Part shown: positions 57,492-64,000 of the stretch, piece after piece
Position numbering within the stretch: the stretch's first letter is position 1
How the letters are laid out: every line of letters starts with the position of its first letter
Origin: Eikenella glucosivorans
GTDB taxonomy: Bacteria; Pseudomonadota; Gammaproteobacteria; Burkholderiales; Neisseriaceae
NCBI RefSeq assembly: GCF_016025525.2
Contig: NZ_JACSGR010000005.1
Location: forward strand, 1 to 64,000
Length of the DNA: 64,000 nucleotides
Reading direction: 5' to 3'
Translations under genes and position numbers: made by a program
Notes under the pieces: model-generated
Told to the model about the DNA's origin: nothing
Database searches by the model: none
Seen by the model: the letters and a program-made list of their open reading frames with translations, nothing else

Positions 57492-57764
57492 TCAGTTTTC
57501 CTTTTTCAGGGCGGCCATCATGTTGCTGTAGCGTTGGTTGAAGGCGCTGGCGCGGCCTTGTTTGTTGTGTTCGCGCTGCTGGCCGGTGTACACGGGGTGG
57601 GAGGCAGCGGAGGTGTCGAGCATGAATACGGGGTACTCCCGGCCGTCTTTCCACTGCATGGTGCTGCTGGTGGGGGCGCAGGATTTGATCAGCCAACCTT
57701 CTTCGGCGCTGCTGTCGTAGAACAGGACGGTGCGGTAGTTTTCGGGGTGGATATTGGGTTTCAT
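57492..57764 (-). CDS. rpmE2: 50S ribosomal protein L31, type B (zinc-free)
   Basis: The 90-residue protein starts MKPNIHPENYRTVLFYDSSAEE and has the type B L31 layout: STMQWKDGREYPVFMLDTSAASHPVYTG, without the CxxC zinc pair of type A L31. In other bacteria such paralogues replace the zinc-containing form under zinc starvation, controlled by Zur. It is followed after one base by the L36B gene, and a Zur-like palindrome lies 15 bases upstream of the start. Confidence 0.94.
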   Translation of the reverse strand: MKPNIHPENYRTVLFYDSSAEEGWLIKSCAPTSSTMQWKDGREYPVFMLDTSAASHPVYTGQQREHNKQGRASAFNQRYSNMMAALKKEN

Positions 57765-57779
57765 GATTTGCCTTTCATG

Positions 57780-57794
57780 TGTTATACCATAACA
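57780..57794. promoter_or_regulatory. Zur-box-like palindrome
   Basis: TGTTATACCATAACA is a perfect 6-3-6 palindrome, at the promoter-proximal side of the L31B-L36B genes. The half-sites TGTTAT/ATAACA match the neisserial Zur consensus TGTTATDWHATAACA, with the central base pair off the consensus. Confidence 0.75.
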
Positions 57795-57880
57795 TTTAAT
57801 CACAAGAAGGCGCGTTAGGCAAGAGTGGTTCGCAATTGGGCTGGACGGGATGCGCACGGAAAGGCGTACGGATAAGGAAA

Positions 57881-57908
57881 AGGCTACCTGAAATTTTTCA
57901 GGTAGCCT
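57881..57908. terminator. DUS hairpin between rlpA and the L31B operon
   Basis: AGGCTACCTGAAA (57881-57893) and TTTCAGGTAGCCT (57896-57908), a 2-base loop, just after the rlpA stop read leftward. Confidence 0.7.
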
Positions 57909-57927
57909 GTTTGCATGACGGCTTGGC

Positions 57928-58755
57928 TTACAGCTCGGTAACGGCCGCTTTGGTTTGGTCGGCTTTTTCTTGGTGGGAGAAGGGGCCCATGCGCACGAGG
58001 AAGCCGCCGTTGCGCTGCGGCACCATGAATACCTGCTGCGAGGTGTTGTTGGTGTGACGCAGGCGGGTGGTGGTTTGCACCACGTAATCGTAGGCGGCTT
58101 TACGCTGGTCGAAACGGCGCAAATCCACGTAGATGTTGCCGGCCGGTTTGGCGGCGGGCTGGCGGGTGTCGGCTTCGGCGCGCGCCTGGTTGGGCAAAAC
58201 TTGCTCGATGCGCACGTTGGCGGTGCCGGCGTGGATGAAGCCGAGCTGGCGGGCGGCGGATTGGGATACGTCGATCACGCGGCTGCTGTGGAAGGGGCCG
58301 CGGTCGTTGATGCGCACCACCACGCTTTTGCCGTTGGACAGGTTGGTCACGCGGGCATAGCTGGGGATGGGCAGGGTTTTGTGGGCAGCGGTCATGAGGT
58401 TCATGTCGTAGCGCTCGCCGGAGGCGGTGAGGCGGCCGTGGAACTGGCGGCCATACCAGGAGGCGCGGCCGGTTTGGCTGAACTGGCGCACGTTGGTCAT
58501 CGGGGTGTAGCGCACGCCGCGCACTTGGTAGCTGCGGTTGGCGGATTGGTGCAGGCGCTCCGGCTTGGCCACGGCGTCTACATGCAGGCTGCCCTGGCTG
58601 TGGTGCTGCTGGGCGGCGGGTTTGACCGGCGCGGCTTTGGGCTCGGCGGCGGCGGTGTTGATGAGGGCGGTGCACAGGCCGATGCAGGCGGTGACACCGA
58701 TGAAGAAGGCATTTTTCAATTTAGCCAAAACAAACTCCGTTCTCGAGTGAAACAA
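57928..58755 (-). CDS. rlpA: RlpA-type septal ring lytic transglycosylase
   Basis: The 275-residue protein is exported (hydrophobic helix about 13-33, AAAEPK cleavage area). It has a double-psi beta-barrel domain (about 93-190) with GRASWYG, GRLTASGERYD, AAHKTLP, VRINDRGPF and VIDVSQSAARQLG, the lytic-transglycosylase core that cuts denuded glycan at the septum, and a C-terminal SPOR domain (about 203-275). There is no lipobox at the cleavage site as in E. coli RlpA, so it looks soluble in the periplasm. It stands beside trmL on the same strand. Confidence 0.9.
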   Translation of the reverse strand: MFHSRTEFVLAKLKNAFFIGVTACIGLCTALINTAAAEPKAAPVKPAAQQHHSQGSLHVDAVAKPERLHQSANRSYQVRGVRYTPMTNVRQFSQTGRASWYGRQFHGRLTASGERYDMNLMTAAHKTLPIPSYARVTNLSNGKSVVVRINDRGPFHSSRVIDVSQSAARQLGFIHAGTANVRIEQVLPNQARAEADTRQPAAKPAGNIYVDLRRFDQRKAAYDYVVQTTTRLRHTNNTSQQVFMVPQRNGGFLVRMGPFSHQEKADQTKAAVTEL

Positions 58756-58790
58756 GCAAATAGGGCGGTTGGGGCAAGCTGTCTGTTTGC

Positions 58791-59255
58791 CTATACGCCG
58801 CCTTGGTAACCGTTTTGCCGCCAGGCTTCGTACAGCATCACGGCTACGGTGTTGGAAAGGTTCATGCTGCGGCTGCCGGGGAGCATGGGCAGCCGCAGTT
58901 TTTGGTTTTCAGGTAGCCTGCCGAGGATGTCGGGCGGCAGGCCGCGGGTTTCGGGGCCGAACAGGAATACATCGTCCGGCCGGAAGGCGGCTTGGTCGGG
59001 GCGGGTGCGGCCTTTGGTGGTGAGCGCGAAAATGCGGCGGCCTTCCAAGGCAGAGAGGCAGTCGGCAAAGGTTTCGTGCAGCCGGATGTGGGTGAATTCG
59101 TGGTAATCCAGCCCGGCGCGTTTCATTTTGGCGGAATCCAGCGGGAAGCCGAGCGGTTTCACCAGGTGCAGGTCGGCGCCGCTGTTGGCGCAGAGGCGGA
59201 TGATGTTGCCGGTGTTGGGCGGGATTTCGGGCTGGTATAAAACGATGCTGAACAT
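58791..59255 (-). CDS. trmL: tRNA (cytidine(34)-2'-O)-methyltransferase TrmL
   Basis: The 154-residue SPOUT enzyme methylates the ribose of the wobble base of tRNA-Leu. Typical motifs: PEIPPNTGNIIRLCANSG (8-25), FGPETRGLPPDIL (with an in-frame uptake sequence read as RLPEN following), and the knot end LPMLPGSRSMNLSNTVAVMLYEAWRQ. Length is canonical. It is monocistronic or in a pair with rlpA (35 bases apart). Confidence 0.93.
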   Translation of the reverse strand: MFSIVLYQPEIPPNTGNIIRLCANSGADLHLVKPLGFPLDSAKMKRAGLDYHEFTHIRLHETFADCLSALEGRRIFALTTKGRTRPDQAAFRPDDVFLFGPETRGLPPDILGRLPENQKLRLPMLPGSRSMNLSNTVAVMLYEAWRQNGYQGGV

Positions 59256-59363
59256 GAAACGGAATGCAGCGCGGTTTAAATAAATTTGGCTGATTTATTG
59301 CAAATCAGCCGCTTGGAAACGGGAGGCATGATGCCGCAGCGGGGCGGGGCGGTCAAATTTTTT

Positions 59364-60101
59364 TCATTCGGGGCGGGCGAGCACCCAGCCGTAAACCGCC
59401 GAAGCCCCCGCCCGCCGTAAACTTCGGGCAAGTTCGCCGATTGTTGCACCGCTGGTAACAACATCGTCGATTAACAACACATGACGCTTCTTTACATCGG
59501 CATTTGAGGCTACCTGAAAAATCCCGCGCACGTTTTGCGCGCGCTGGTGACGGGGCAGGGTGCTTTGCGGCACACGATGGCTGCGTTTCACGGCAAATGG
59601 CGACAGAAGCGGCAAATTCAAGCTTTTTGCCACAGCTTCGGCCAGGATCAGGCTTTGATTGAAGCCTCGCTGGTGCAGGCGCGGCACGCTCAGGGGCACG
59701 GCCATCACCACGTCCGGCGGCGACGGCCAGGCGGGCACGTCGGCCAGCAGCAGCTCGGCCAGTGCGGCGTATAAATCGTTGCGGCCGAGGAATTTGTAGG
59801 CATAGATCAGGTTGCTGAGCGGCGGGGCATAGCGGAAGGCGGCGCGGAGCATGGCCTGCGGCGGTGCTTTTTGCTGGCAGCGGCCGCAGGGCAGGCCGGA
59901 GGCGGACACGCCGGCGCACAGCGGGCAGCGGCGGCGCGCATCCAGCCGCAGGGCGTGCAAATCTGCCGTGCAGGCGGCACACAGCGCCTGGCTGCCGGAA
60001 GATTCGTGGCATAATACGCAGCGTTTGCCCCGGCTTGAGGCTACCTGAAAAGTTTCGCCAAAATGCCGCCACTGCCCGCTTAACCAAGTTGAAAGCGCCA
60101 T
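59364..60101 (-). CDS. comF: ComF-family competence phosphoribosyltransferase-like protein
   Basis: ComF proteins are needed for natural transformation, in keeping with the DUS-rich genome. The 245-residue protein has a zinc-ribbon N-terminus with four CxxC-type Cys pairs (28/31, 41/44, 59/62, 72/75), then a PRTase domain ending LLIDDVVTSGATI (about 209-221). ATG 60101 abuts the bioH ATG at 60102 on the other strand, so no intergenic promoter region exists. Two in-frame uptake sequences (FQVAS) are present. The upstream-extended frame is antisense to bioH and was rejected. Confidence 0.9.
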   Translation of the reverse strand: MALSTWLSGQWRHFGETFQVASSRGKRCVLCHESSGSQALCAACTADLHALRLDARRRCPLCAGVSASGLPCGRCQQKAPPQAMLRAAFRYAPPLSNLIYAYKFLGRNDLYAALAELLLADVPAWPSPPDVVMAVPLSVPRLHQRGFNQSLILAEAVAKSLNLPLLSPFAVKRSHRVPQSTLPRHQRAQNVRGIFQVASNADVKKRHVLLIDDVVTSGATIGELARSLRRAGASAVYGWVLARPE

Positions 60102-60857
60102 ATGTCTGATCCGATTCCTGTTTTGATGTTGCACGGTTGGGCCGCCAACCACCATATTTTCGACCTGTTGGCCGCCGATTTGCCCGAATGCCGCATTGCC
60201 GCGCCCGACTTGCCCGGCCACGGGGCGGCGCAGTTCGACGGCAGTTTCAACGTGGCTGCCGCGGCCGACGCGCTGGCCGCGCAGTTGGGCGAACCCGCGC
60301 ACCTGCTCGGCTGGTCGCTGGGCGGGCTGGTGGCGCTGCACCTTGCCGCCAAATATCCGCAGAAAGTGCGCAGCCTGTGCCTCACCGCCAGTTTCGCCCG
60401 CCTCACCGCCGCGCCGGATTATCCCGAAGGTTTGGCCAAGCCGGCATTGGGCAAGATGATACCGCTGTTTGCGCAGGATTTTGCCAAATACATGGGGCAG
60501 TTTCTGCAACTGCAATTTTTGCACATCCCCGAACGCGCCCATTTGGCCAACGAAGCCCTGCCCGATATGATACGCCACGGCGTGCCGCCCGGCTTGGAAG
60601 CCGCGCTCGAAGCCGCCGTACACACCGATGCCCGCGCGCTGCTACCGCAGGTGCGCTGCCCCGTGCTGCTCGTGTTCGGTGGCAAAGACGGCATCACCCC
60701 GCCGCGCATGGGCGAATACCTGCACCGCCACCTGCCGGGCAGCCGACTGCTGCTGATTGAAAAAGCCGCGCATATCCCGTTTTTAAGCCACGAGGGTGAG
60801 TTTGCCGCCGCCTACCGGCAGTTCATCGGGCTACCTGAAAAACCGGCTGCCATTTGA
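60102..60857 (+). CDS. bioH: Pimeloyl-ACP methyl ester carboxylesterase BioH
   Basis: BioH removes the methyl ester from pimeloyl-ACP, ending the fatty-acid-like stage of biotin synthesis. The 251-residue alpha/beta hydrolase has LMLHGWAANHHIF, the nucleophile elbow GWSLGG (70-75, Ser72), the acid in FGGKDGI (about 193-199) and the final His in KAAHIPFLSH. It precedes bioC on the same strand by 101 bases including an inverted DUS pair. It shares its start with comF on the opposite strand. Confidence 0.93.
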   Translation: MSDPIPVLMLHGWAANHHIFDLLAADLPECRIAAPDLPGHGAAQFDGSFNVAAAADALAAQLGEPAHLLGWSLGGLVALHLAAKYPQKVRSLCLTASFARLTAAPDYPEGLAKPALGKMIPLFAQDFAKYMGQFLQLQFLHIPERAHLANEALPDMIRHGVPPGLEAALEAAVHTDARALLPQVRCPVLLVFGGKDGITPPRMGEYLHRHLPGSRLLLIEKAAHIPFLSHEGEFAAAYRQFIGLPEKPAAI

Positions 60858-60890
60858 AAACATGATAATTTGAAAACATGAGAACACCAA

Positions 60891-60925
60891 TTTCAGGTAG
60901 CCGCAAAAAAAAAGGCTACCTGAAA
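60891..60925. repeat. Inverted DUS pair between bioH and bioC
   Basis: TTTCAGGTAGCC (60891-60902) and GGCTACCTGAAA (60914-60925) flank an A9 run. Two more DUS lie within 60 bases. Confidence 0.6.
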
Positions 60926-60958
60926 ATGCCATCCCACACACCACAGGCTACCTGAAAA

Positions 60959-61756
60959 ATGACCACCGACCGCTGGCTTATCCACCGCCGCTTCGCCGAA
61001 GACACCGACCAACGCCTGCCCCTCATCGCCGCCGCCCCACAGCACGTTTTGCTGTTCGGCGCCGATGGCGACAGCAGCCGCCGCCTGCTTGCCGCGCGCT
61101 ACCCGCAGGCGGCATTCAGCGAATACGACAGCCGTGCAGACTACCTGCGCGAAGCCGCCGCCGCACGTCATAGCAGCTTCTGGCAACGCCTTGCCGGCAA
61201 AGGCCAAACCGTGCCCCAACACTGCCAAGCGCCCGAAGCACCGCTGCCCGAAGCCCGGGCCGACTGGCTCTGGTGCAACCTCGGCCTGGTGCCCGCCGCC
61301 GCCAACCCCGTGCCCGTGATCGAAAACTGGGCGCGCGCCCTGAAAACCGATGGCCTGCTTTTCCTTACCCACTTCGGCCTCGACACCCTCGCCGAAATCA
61401 CCGGCTACCTGAAAGCCCGCAACATCCCCGTAGCCAGCCCATTCGCCGACATGCACGACCTCGGCGACATGCTGTTCCACCACGGCTTTTACGACCCCGT
61501 AATGGACACCGCCAAGCTGCAACTGGCCTACACCCGCGCCGACACCTTCTGGCAAGACATGGACACGCTCGGCATCTGGCCCGCGCTGCAATTTGCCGAC
61601 GAAGCCGCCGCCCGCAACGCCGTAAACCAAGGCTTCGCCCAAGGCCTGCTGCACACCGTTACCCTGGAAACCGTGTACGGCCATGCCGTGCGTCAGCGGG
61701 AGCTGCCGGAAAACGAAAATGTGGTGCAGTTTTACCCGCGCCGCAAAGCAGGGTAA
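60959..61756 (+). CDS. bioC: BioC-like malonyl-ACP O-methyltransferase
   Basis: The 265-residue protein has a class I AdoMet methyltransferase look: HVLLFGADGDSSRRLLAARYPQAAFSEYD (motif I region), DWLWCNLGLVPAA and ENWARALKTDGLLFLTHFG. BioC starts biotin precursor synthesis by methylating malonyl-ACP. The glycine-rich motif (FGADGDSS) is weaker than the canonical GxGxG, so the call depends strongly on the adjoining bioH. It is followed by a strong DUS hairpin. Confidence 0.8.
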   Translation: MTTDRWLIHRRFAEDTDQRLPLIAAAPQHVLLFGADGDSSRRLLAARYPQAAFSEYDSRADYLREAAAARHSSFWQRLAGKGQTVPQHCQAPEAPLPEARADWLWCNLGLVPAAANPVPVIENWARALKTDGLLFLTHFGLDTLAEITGYLKARNIPVASPFADMHDLGDMLFHHGFYDPVMDTAKLQLAYTRADTFWQDMDTLGIWPALQFADEAAARNAVNQGFAQGLLHTVTLETVYGHAVRQRELPENENVVQFYPRRKAG

Positions 61757-61800
61757 AGCTGCGGTTTGCCCTGCCGGCTGGCTGAATGCCGGCGGTAAAC

Positions 61801-61840
61801 ACAAAGGCTACCTGAAAAACGATTTTCAGGTAGCCTTTGT
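61801..61840 (+). terminator. DUS hairpin after bioC
   Basis: ACAAAGGCTACCTGAAAA (61801-61818) pairs over 18 bp with its inverse (61823-61840), 4-base loop. It ends with TGTTGCC, between convergent genes. Confidence 0.8.
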
Positions 61841-61876
61841 GTTGCCGTGTTTAATGCAAACGAAGCTAAACAGAGC

Positions 61877-62821
61877 TTAGATTTCGCGGCCGCTCACCCA
61901 GTTTTGGATGGCGCGTGCGTCGTTCACGCGGGTGGTGGGCGAGGGCGAGTTGAGCAGCACGATCACCAGCGGCTGGCGCTGCACGTTGGCATAGAGCACC
62001 ATGGAGCGGCCGCTTTCGCGGATATAGCCGGTTTTCTGCAGAGAGATGTTCCAGCTGCCTTCGCGCACCAAGGCGTTGGAATTGCGGTATTGCTGGGTGC
62101 GGCCGTTGCTGGTGTGCGCGGAGCCGGAATTGGAGGTGGAGAACTGGCGGATGAGCGGGTATTCGTGGGCGGCGCGCACCATCAGGCTTAAATCGCGGGC
62201 GGTGGATACGTTGCGGAAATCCAGGCCGGTGGGGTCGTAGAAACGGGTTTGCTGCATACCGAGGCTCTGCGCTTTGCGGTTCATGGCAGACATAAAGGCG
62301 GGCAGGCCGCCGGGGTAGTTGCGGGCAAGGGCGTGGATGGCGCGGTTTTCGCTGCTCATCAGGCCCAAGTGCAGCATTTCGCGGCGGGTGAGGGTGGTGC
62401 CGACGGAGAGGCGGCTGCCGGTGCCTTTGAGGCGGTCGATTTCGGCTTCGGTGATTTCCAGCGTTTCGTTCATGTTTTGGCGGGCATCGAGCACCACCAT
62501 GGCGGACATGAGCTTGGAAATGGAGGCAATGGGGCGGACTTGGTCGATGCCTTTCTGATACAGGATTTCACCGCTGCGGCCGTTCATGATGAGGGCGGAT
62601 TGCGAAGAAAGCATAGGGCCGGCCACGGCGGCCTGGGCTTCCACTTTTTCGGCGGGGCGGCTACTGAGGAAGGTGCCGAGCGGGTCGTCCTGCACGGGCA
62701 GGTTTTGCTCGAGGAATTGGCCGAGTACGTCGATGTCGTCCTGTGCGGCGGCGGGCAGGCTGGCCAGGGCGAGGCCTAAGCCGGCGAGGATGAGCGCACA
62801 GTGTTTTTTGAATGCAAACAT
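61877..62821 (-). CDS. pbpG: D-alanyl-D-alanine endopeptidase (PBP7)
   Basis: The 314-residue periplasmic penicillin-binding protein has a signal peptide (about 1-26, ending PAAAQ), SISK (Ser100, Lys103), the SEN motif (157-159) and KTGYIRESG near 264. PBP7-type enzymes cut D-Ala-mDAP cross-links and assist wall remodelling. The sequence lacks a C-terminal membrane helix, consistent with a soluble enzyme. Its promoter lies in the AT-rich 300-base stretch upstream. Confidence 0.92.
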   Translation of the reverse strand: MFAFKKHCALILAGLGLALASLPAAAQDDIDVLGQFLEQNLPVQDDPLGTFLSSRPAEKVEAQAAVAGPMLSSQSALIMNGRSGEILYQKGIDQVRPIASISKLMSAMVVLDARQNMNETLEITEAEIDRLKGTGSRLSVGTTLTRREMLHLGLMSSENRAIHALARNYPGGLPAFMSAMNRKAQSLGMQQTRFYDPTGLDFRNVSTARDLSLMVRAAHEYPLIRQFSTSNSGSAHTSNGRTQQYRNSNALVREGSWNISLQKTGYIRESGRSMVLYANVQRQPLVIVLLNSPSPTTRVNDARAIQNWVSGREI

Positions 62822-63115
62822 TTGTTACCTATCAATATGTTGTATTGAGTTTGAAGCGTAATTCCACCCGGCAGATGCTGCGCCGAATGGGCAAATATTT
62901 GTTTTAACGGTGAAAACGAAAACTTAGTTATTTTCGGCAAAAACGGCGGGTTTGTAAACCCTATATTGTGTAAAAGATTTTTGTGAAACAGGCTGGCACG
63001 CTTTGGAATATTTGAATGGTGAAGAGGGTGTTTAAATAGGCAAACTGGAATTAAGGCTACCTGAAAAATAGTGTTGCCCGTTTTCAGGTAGCCTTTTCTC
63101 TGCATAAGAATTTGA
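62822..63115. other. Intergenic region pbpG / amgK
   Basis: This AT-rich 294-base gap lies between two genes on the same strand. The pbpG promoter should be here. The right end contains the inverted DUS pair listed next. No small gene is supported. Confidence 0.45.
63053..63095 (-). terminator. DUS hairpin after amgK
   Basis: AAGGCTACCTGAAAA (63053-63067) and its inverse (63081-63095), 20 bases beyond the amgK stop on the minus strand. Confidence 0.75.
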
Positions 63116-64000
63116 TTAGAAAGTATAACCGGTTTGCAATTCTTCATCGCCCACCAGTTCGAGCAACAGTTCGTAGAGCGGGGCGAGCTCGGCATAACGG
63201 CGGGTGGTGCGGCGCAGGTAGTTGAGGAAGCGGGGGATTTCGGGGCGGTATTTATCTTTGCCGTCGCGGTGCCACAATCGGGCGAAAATACCGGCTACTT
63301 TCAAATGCCGCTGCACGCCCATCCATTCGAAATCGCGGTAGAAATGGCTGAAATCGGCGGGCACGGGCAGGCCGGCGGCGCGGGCCTTTTCCCAGTAGCG
63401 CACGGCCAAATCAATCACAAATTCTTCTTCCCATTCGATAAAGGCATCGCGCAGGAGGGAGACCAAGTCGTAAGAAATCGGGCCGTAGAGCGCGTCTTGA
63501 AAGTCGAGCACGCCGGGCCGGCCGGGCGTAAGCATTAGGTTGCGCACGATGAAGTCGCGGTGCACATACACCTGCGCTTGGGCGGTAAGCACGGGCAACA
63601 GGGTGTCGAGCGCTTGCCGCCACAGTTGCTGCTGTTTGAAATTCAGGCTTTGATTCAGCTCCTTGGCCACAAACCAATCGGGAAAGAGCTGCATCTCGCG
63701 GCGGAACACGGTTTCGTCGTATTCAGGCAGCCTGCCGGGCTGGCTGGATGTTTGCAGCGCCACCAAGGTATCGAGGGCATCGAGCAACAGGGCACGGTGC
63801 ACTTCGGGGCTGGGGTCGTGTTGCAGCGCGGCCAGATAGGGTACTTTGCCGAAGTCTTCCAGCGCCATAAAACCATGAACCGTATCGTAATGAAATATTT
63901 TGGGCACGTTCACGGCGGCAAAAATCTCGCGCACGCGCAGATAGGGCTCGATGCTCATTTTATCGGGCGGCGCGTCCATGCAGATAATGCTTTCGCCGTT
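63116..64000 (-). CDS. amgK: N-acetylmuramate/GlcNAc kinase AmgK, partial at 5' end
   Basis: This aminoglycoside-phosphotransferase-like kinase phosphorylates the anomeric carbon of MurNAc and GlcNAc in cell-wall recycling. The window's right edge cuts the gene: the frame stays open through residues GESIIC MDAPPDK, so the N-terminus (about 40 residues) is missing. Visible motifs are VYVHRDFIVRNLMLT (catalytic HxD..N) and VLDFQDALYGPISYDLVSLLRDAF (metal Asp). An in-frame king-like uptake variant is near 63723. A murU partner may lie beyond the edge. Confidence 0.88.
   Translation of the reverse strand, partial: NGESIICMDAPPDKMSIEPYLRVREIFAAVNVPKIFHYDTVHGFMALEDFGKVPYLAALQHDPSPEVHRALLLDALDTLVALQTSSQPGRLPEYDETVFRREMQLFPDWFVAKELNQSLNFKQQQLWRQALDTLLPVLTAQAQVYVHRDFIVRNLMLTPGRPGVLDFQDALYGPISYDLVSLLRDAFIEWEEEFVIDLAVRYWEKARAAGLPVPADFSHFYRDFEWMGVQRHLKVAGIFARLWHRDGKDKYRPEIPRFLNYLRRTTRRYAELAPLYELLLELVGDEELQTGYTF

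Noticed and set aside
60102..60623. N-terminal extension of comF to 419 codons
   Set aside because: The extra region is antisense to bioH and has no ComF features; the ATG at 60101 begins the zinc-ribbon domain properly.

Overview
The window looks like a chromosome segment of a Neisseriaceae betaproteobacterium, most likely Eikenella or a close relative. The main evidence is the DNA uptake sequence: dozens of copies of AGGCTACCTGAAA, the dialect known as AG-eikDUS, lie between genes (often as inverted pairs at gene ends) and sometimes in frame inside genes. Gene content fits: dusB-fis, ntrYX, rsmB-fmt-def, a minimal ProQ, bioH-bioC and amgK. GC content is high.

Bases 1-3400 carry the replication and coat end of a filamentous prophage (inovirus): a partial secreted protein, small membrane proteins including an unlisted 23-residue one, a major coat protein with signal peptide, a probable ssDNA-binding protein and a rolling-circle initiator whose 5' coding end holds a 22-bp perfect inverted repeat. 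Bases 3500-9300 hold proQ, purE, dusB-fis, a lipoprotein phosphatase, two membrane proteins and upp. Bases 9300-10080 contain an odd class I tRNA-Tyr and a tRNA-like 3' half. Bases 10-17 kb hold an SPFH protein, DUF2788, trxA, rho with a long leader, cysE, clcA and tRNA-Ser. Bases 17-23.5 kb hold an IS481-type remnant, a YhbP-like protein, a DUF554 protein, a UbiX/UbiD-type decarboxylase pair, a short Correia element, rlmB and thiE.

A three-repeat CRISPR-like array without cas genes follows at 23.67 kb. Then come tilS-accA, ntrYX, DUF4390-rsmB-fmt-def, a LysM protein, panC, ftsK, tRNA-Thr, rnr, tRNA-Leu, two thioesterases, scpA, a B3/4-domain protein, gltX, hda with a HAD phosphatase, cutA, ilvA and a DacA/DacC-type carboxypeptidase. 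The last 10 kb hold a DUF4274 protein, aspS, a DUF502 protein, the zinc-free ribosomal paralogues L31B-L36B behind a Zur-like palindrome, rlpA, trmL, comF head to head with bioH-bioC, pbpG and a partial amgK.

Most genes are housekeeping: tRNA and rRNA modification and charging, cell division and segregation, wall remodelling and cofactor synthesis. The least explained parts are intergenic. They are a composite repeat ending in a DUS (at least 14 copies by eye), a roughly 115-bp repeat shared by 19.0 kb and 35.8 kb, the Correia element, the tRNA oddities and the orphan CRISPR. All identifications come from reading the sequence; no database search was run.
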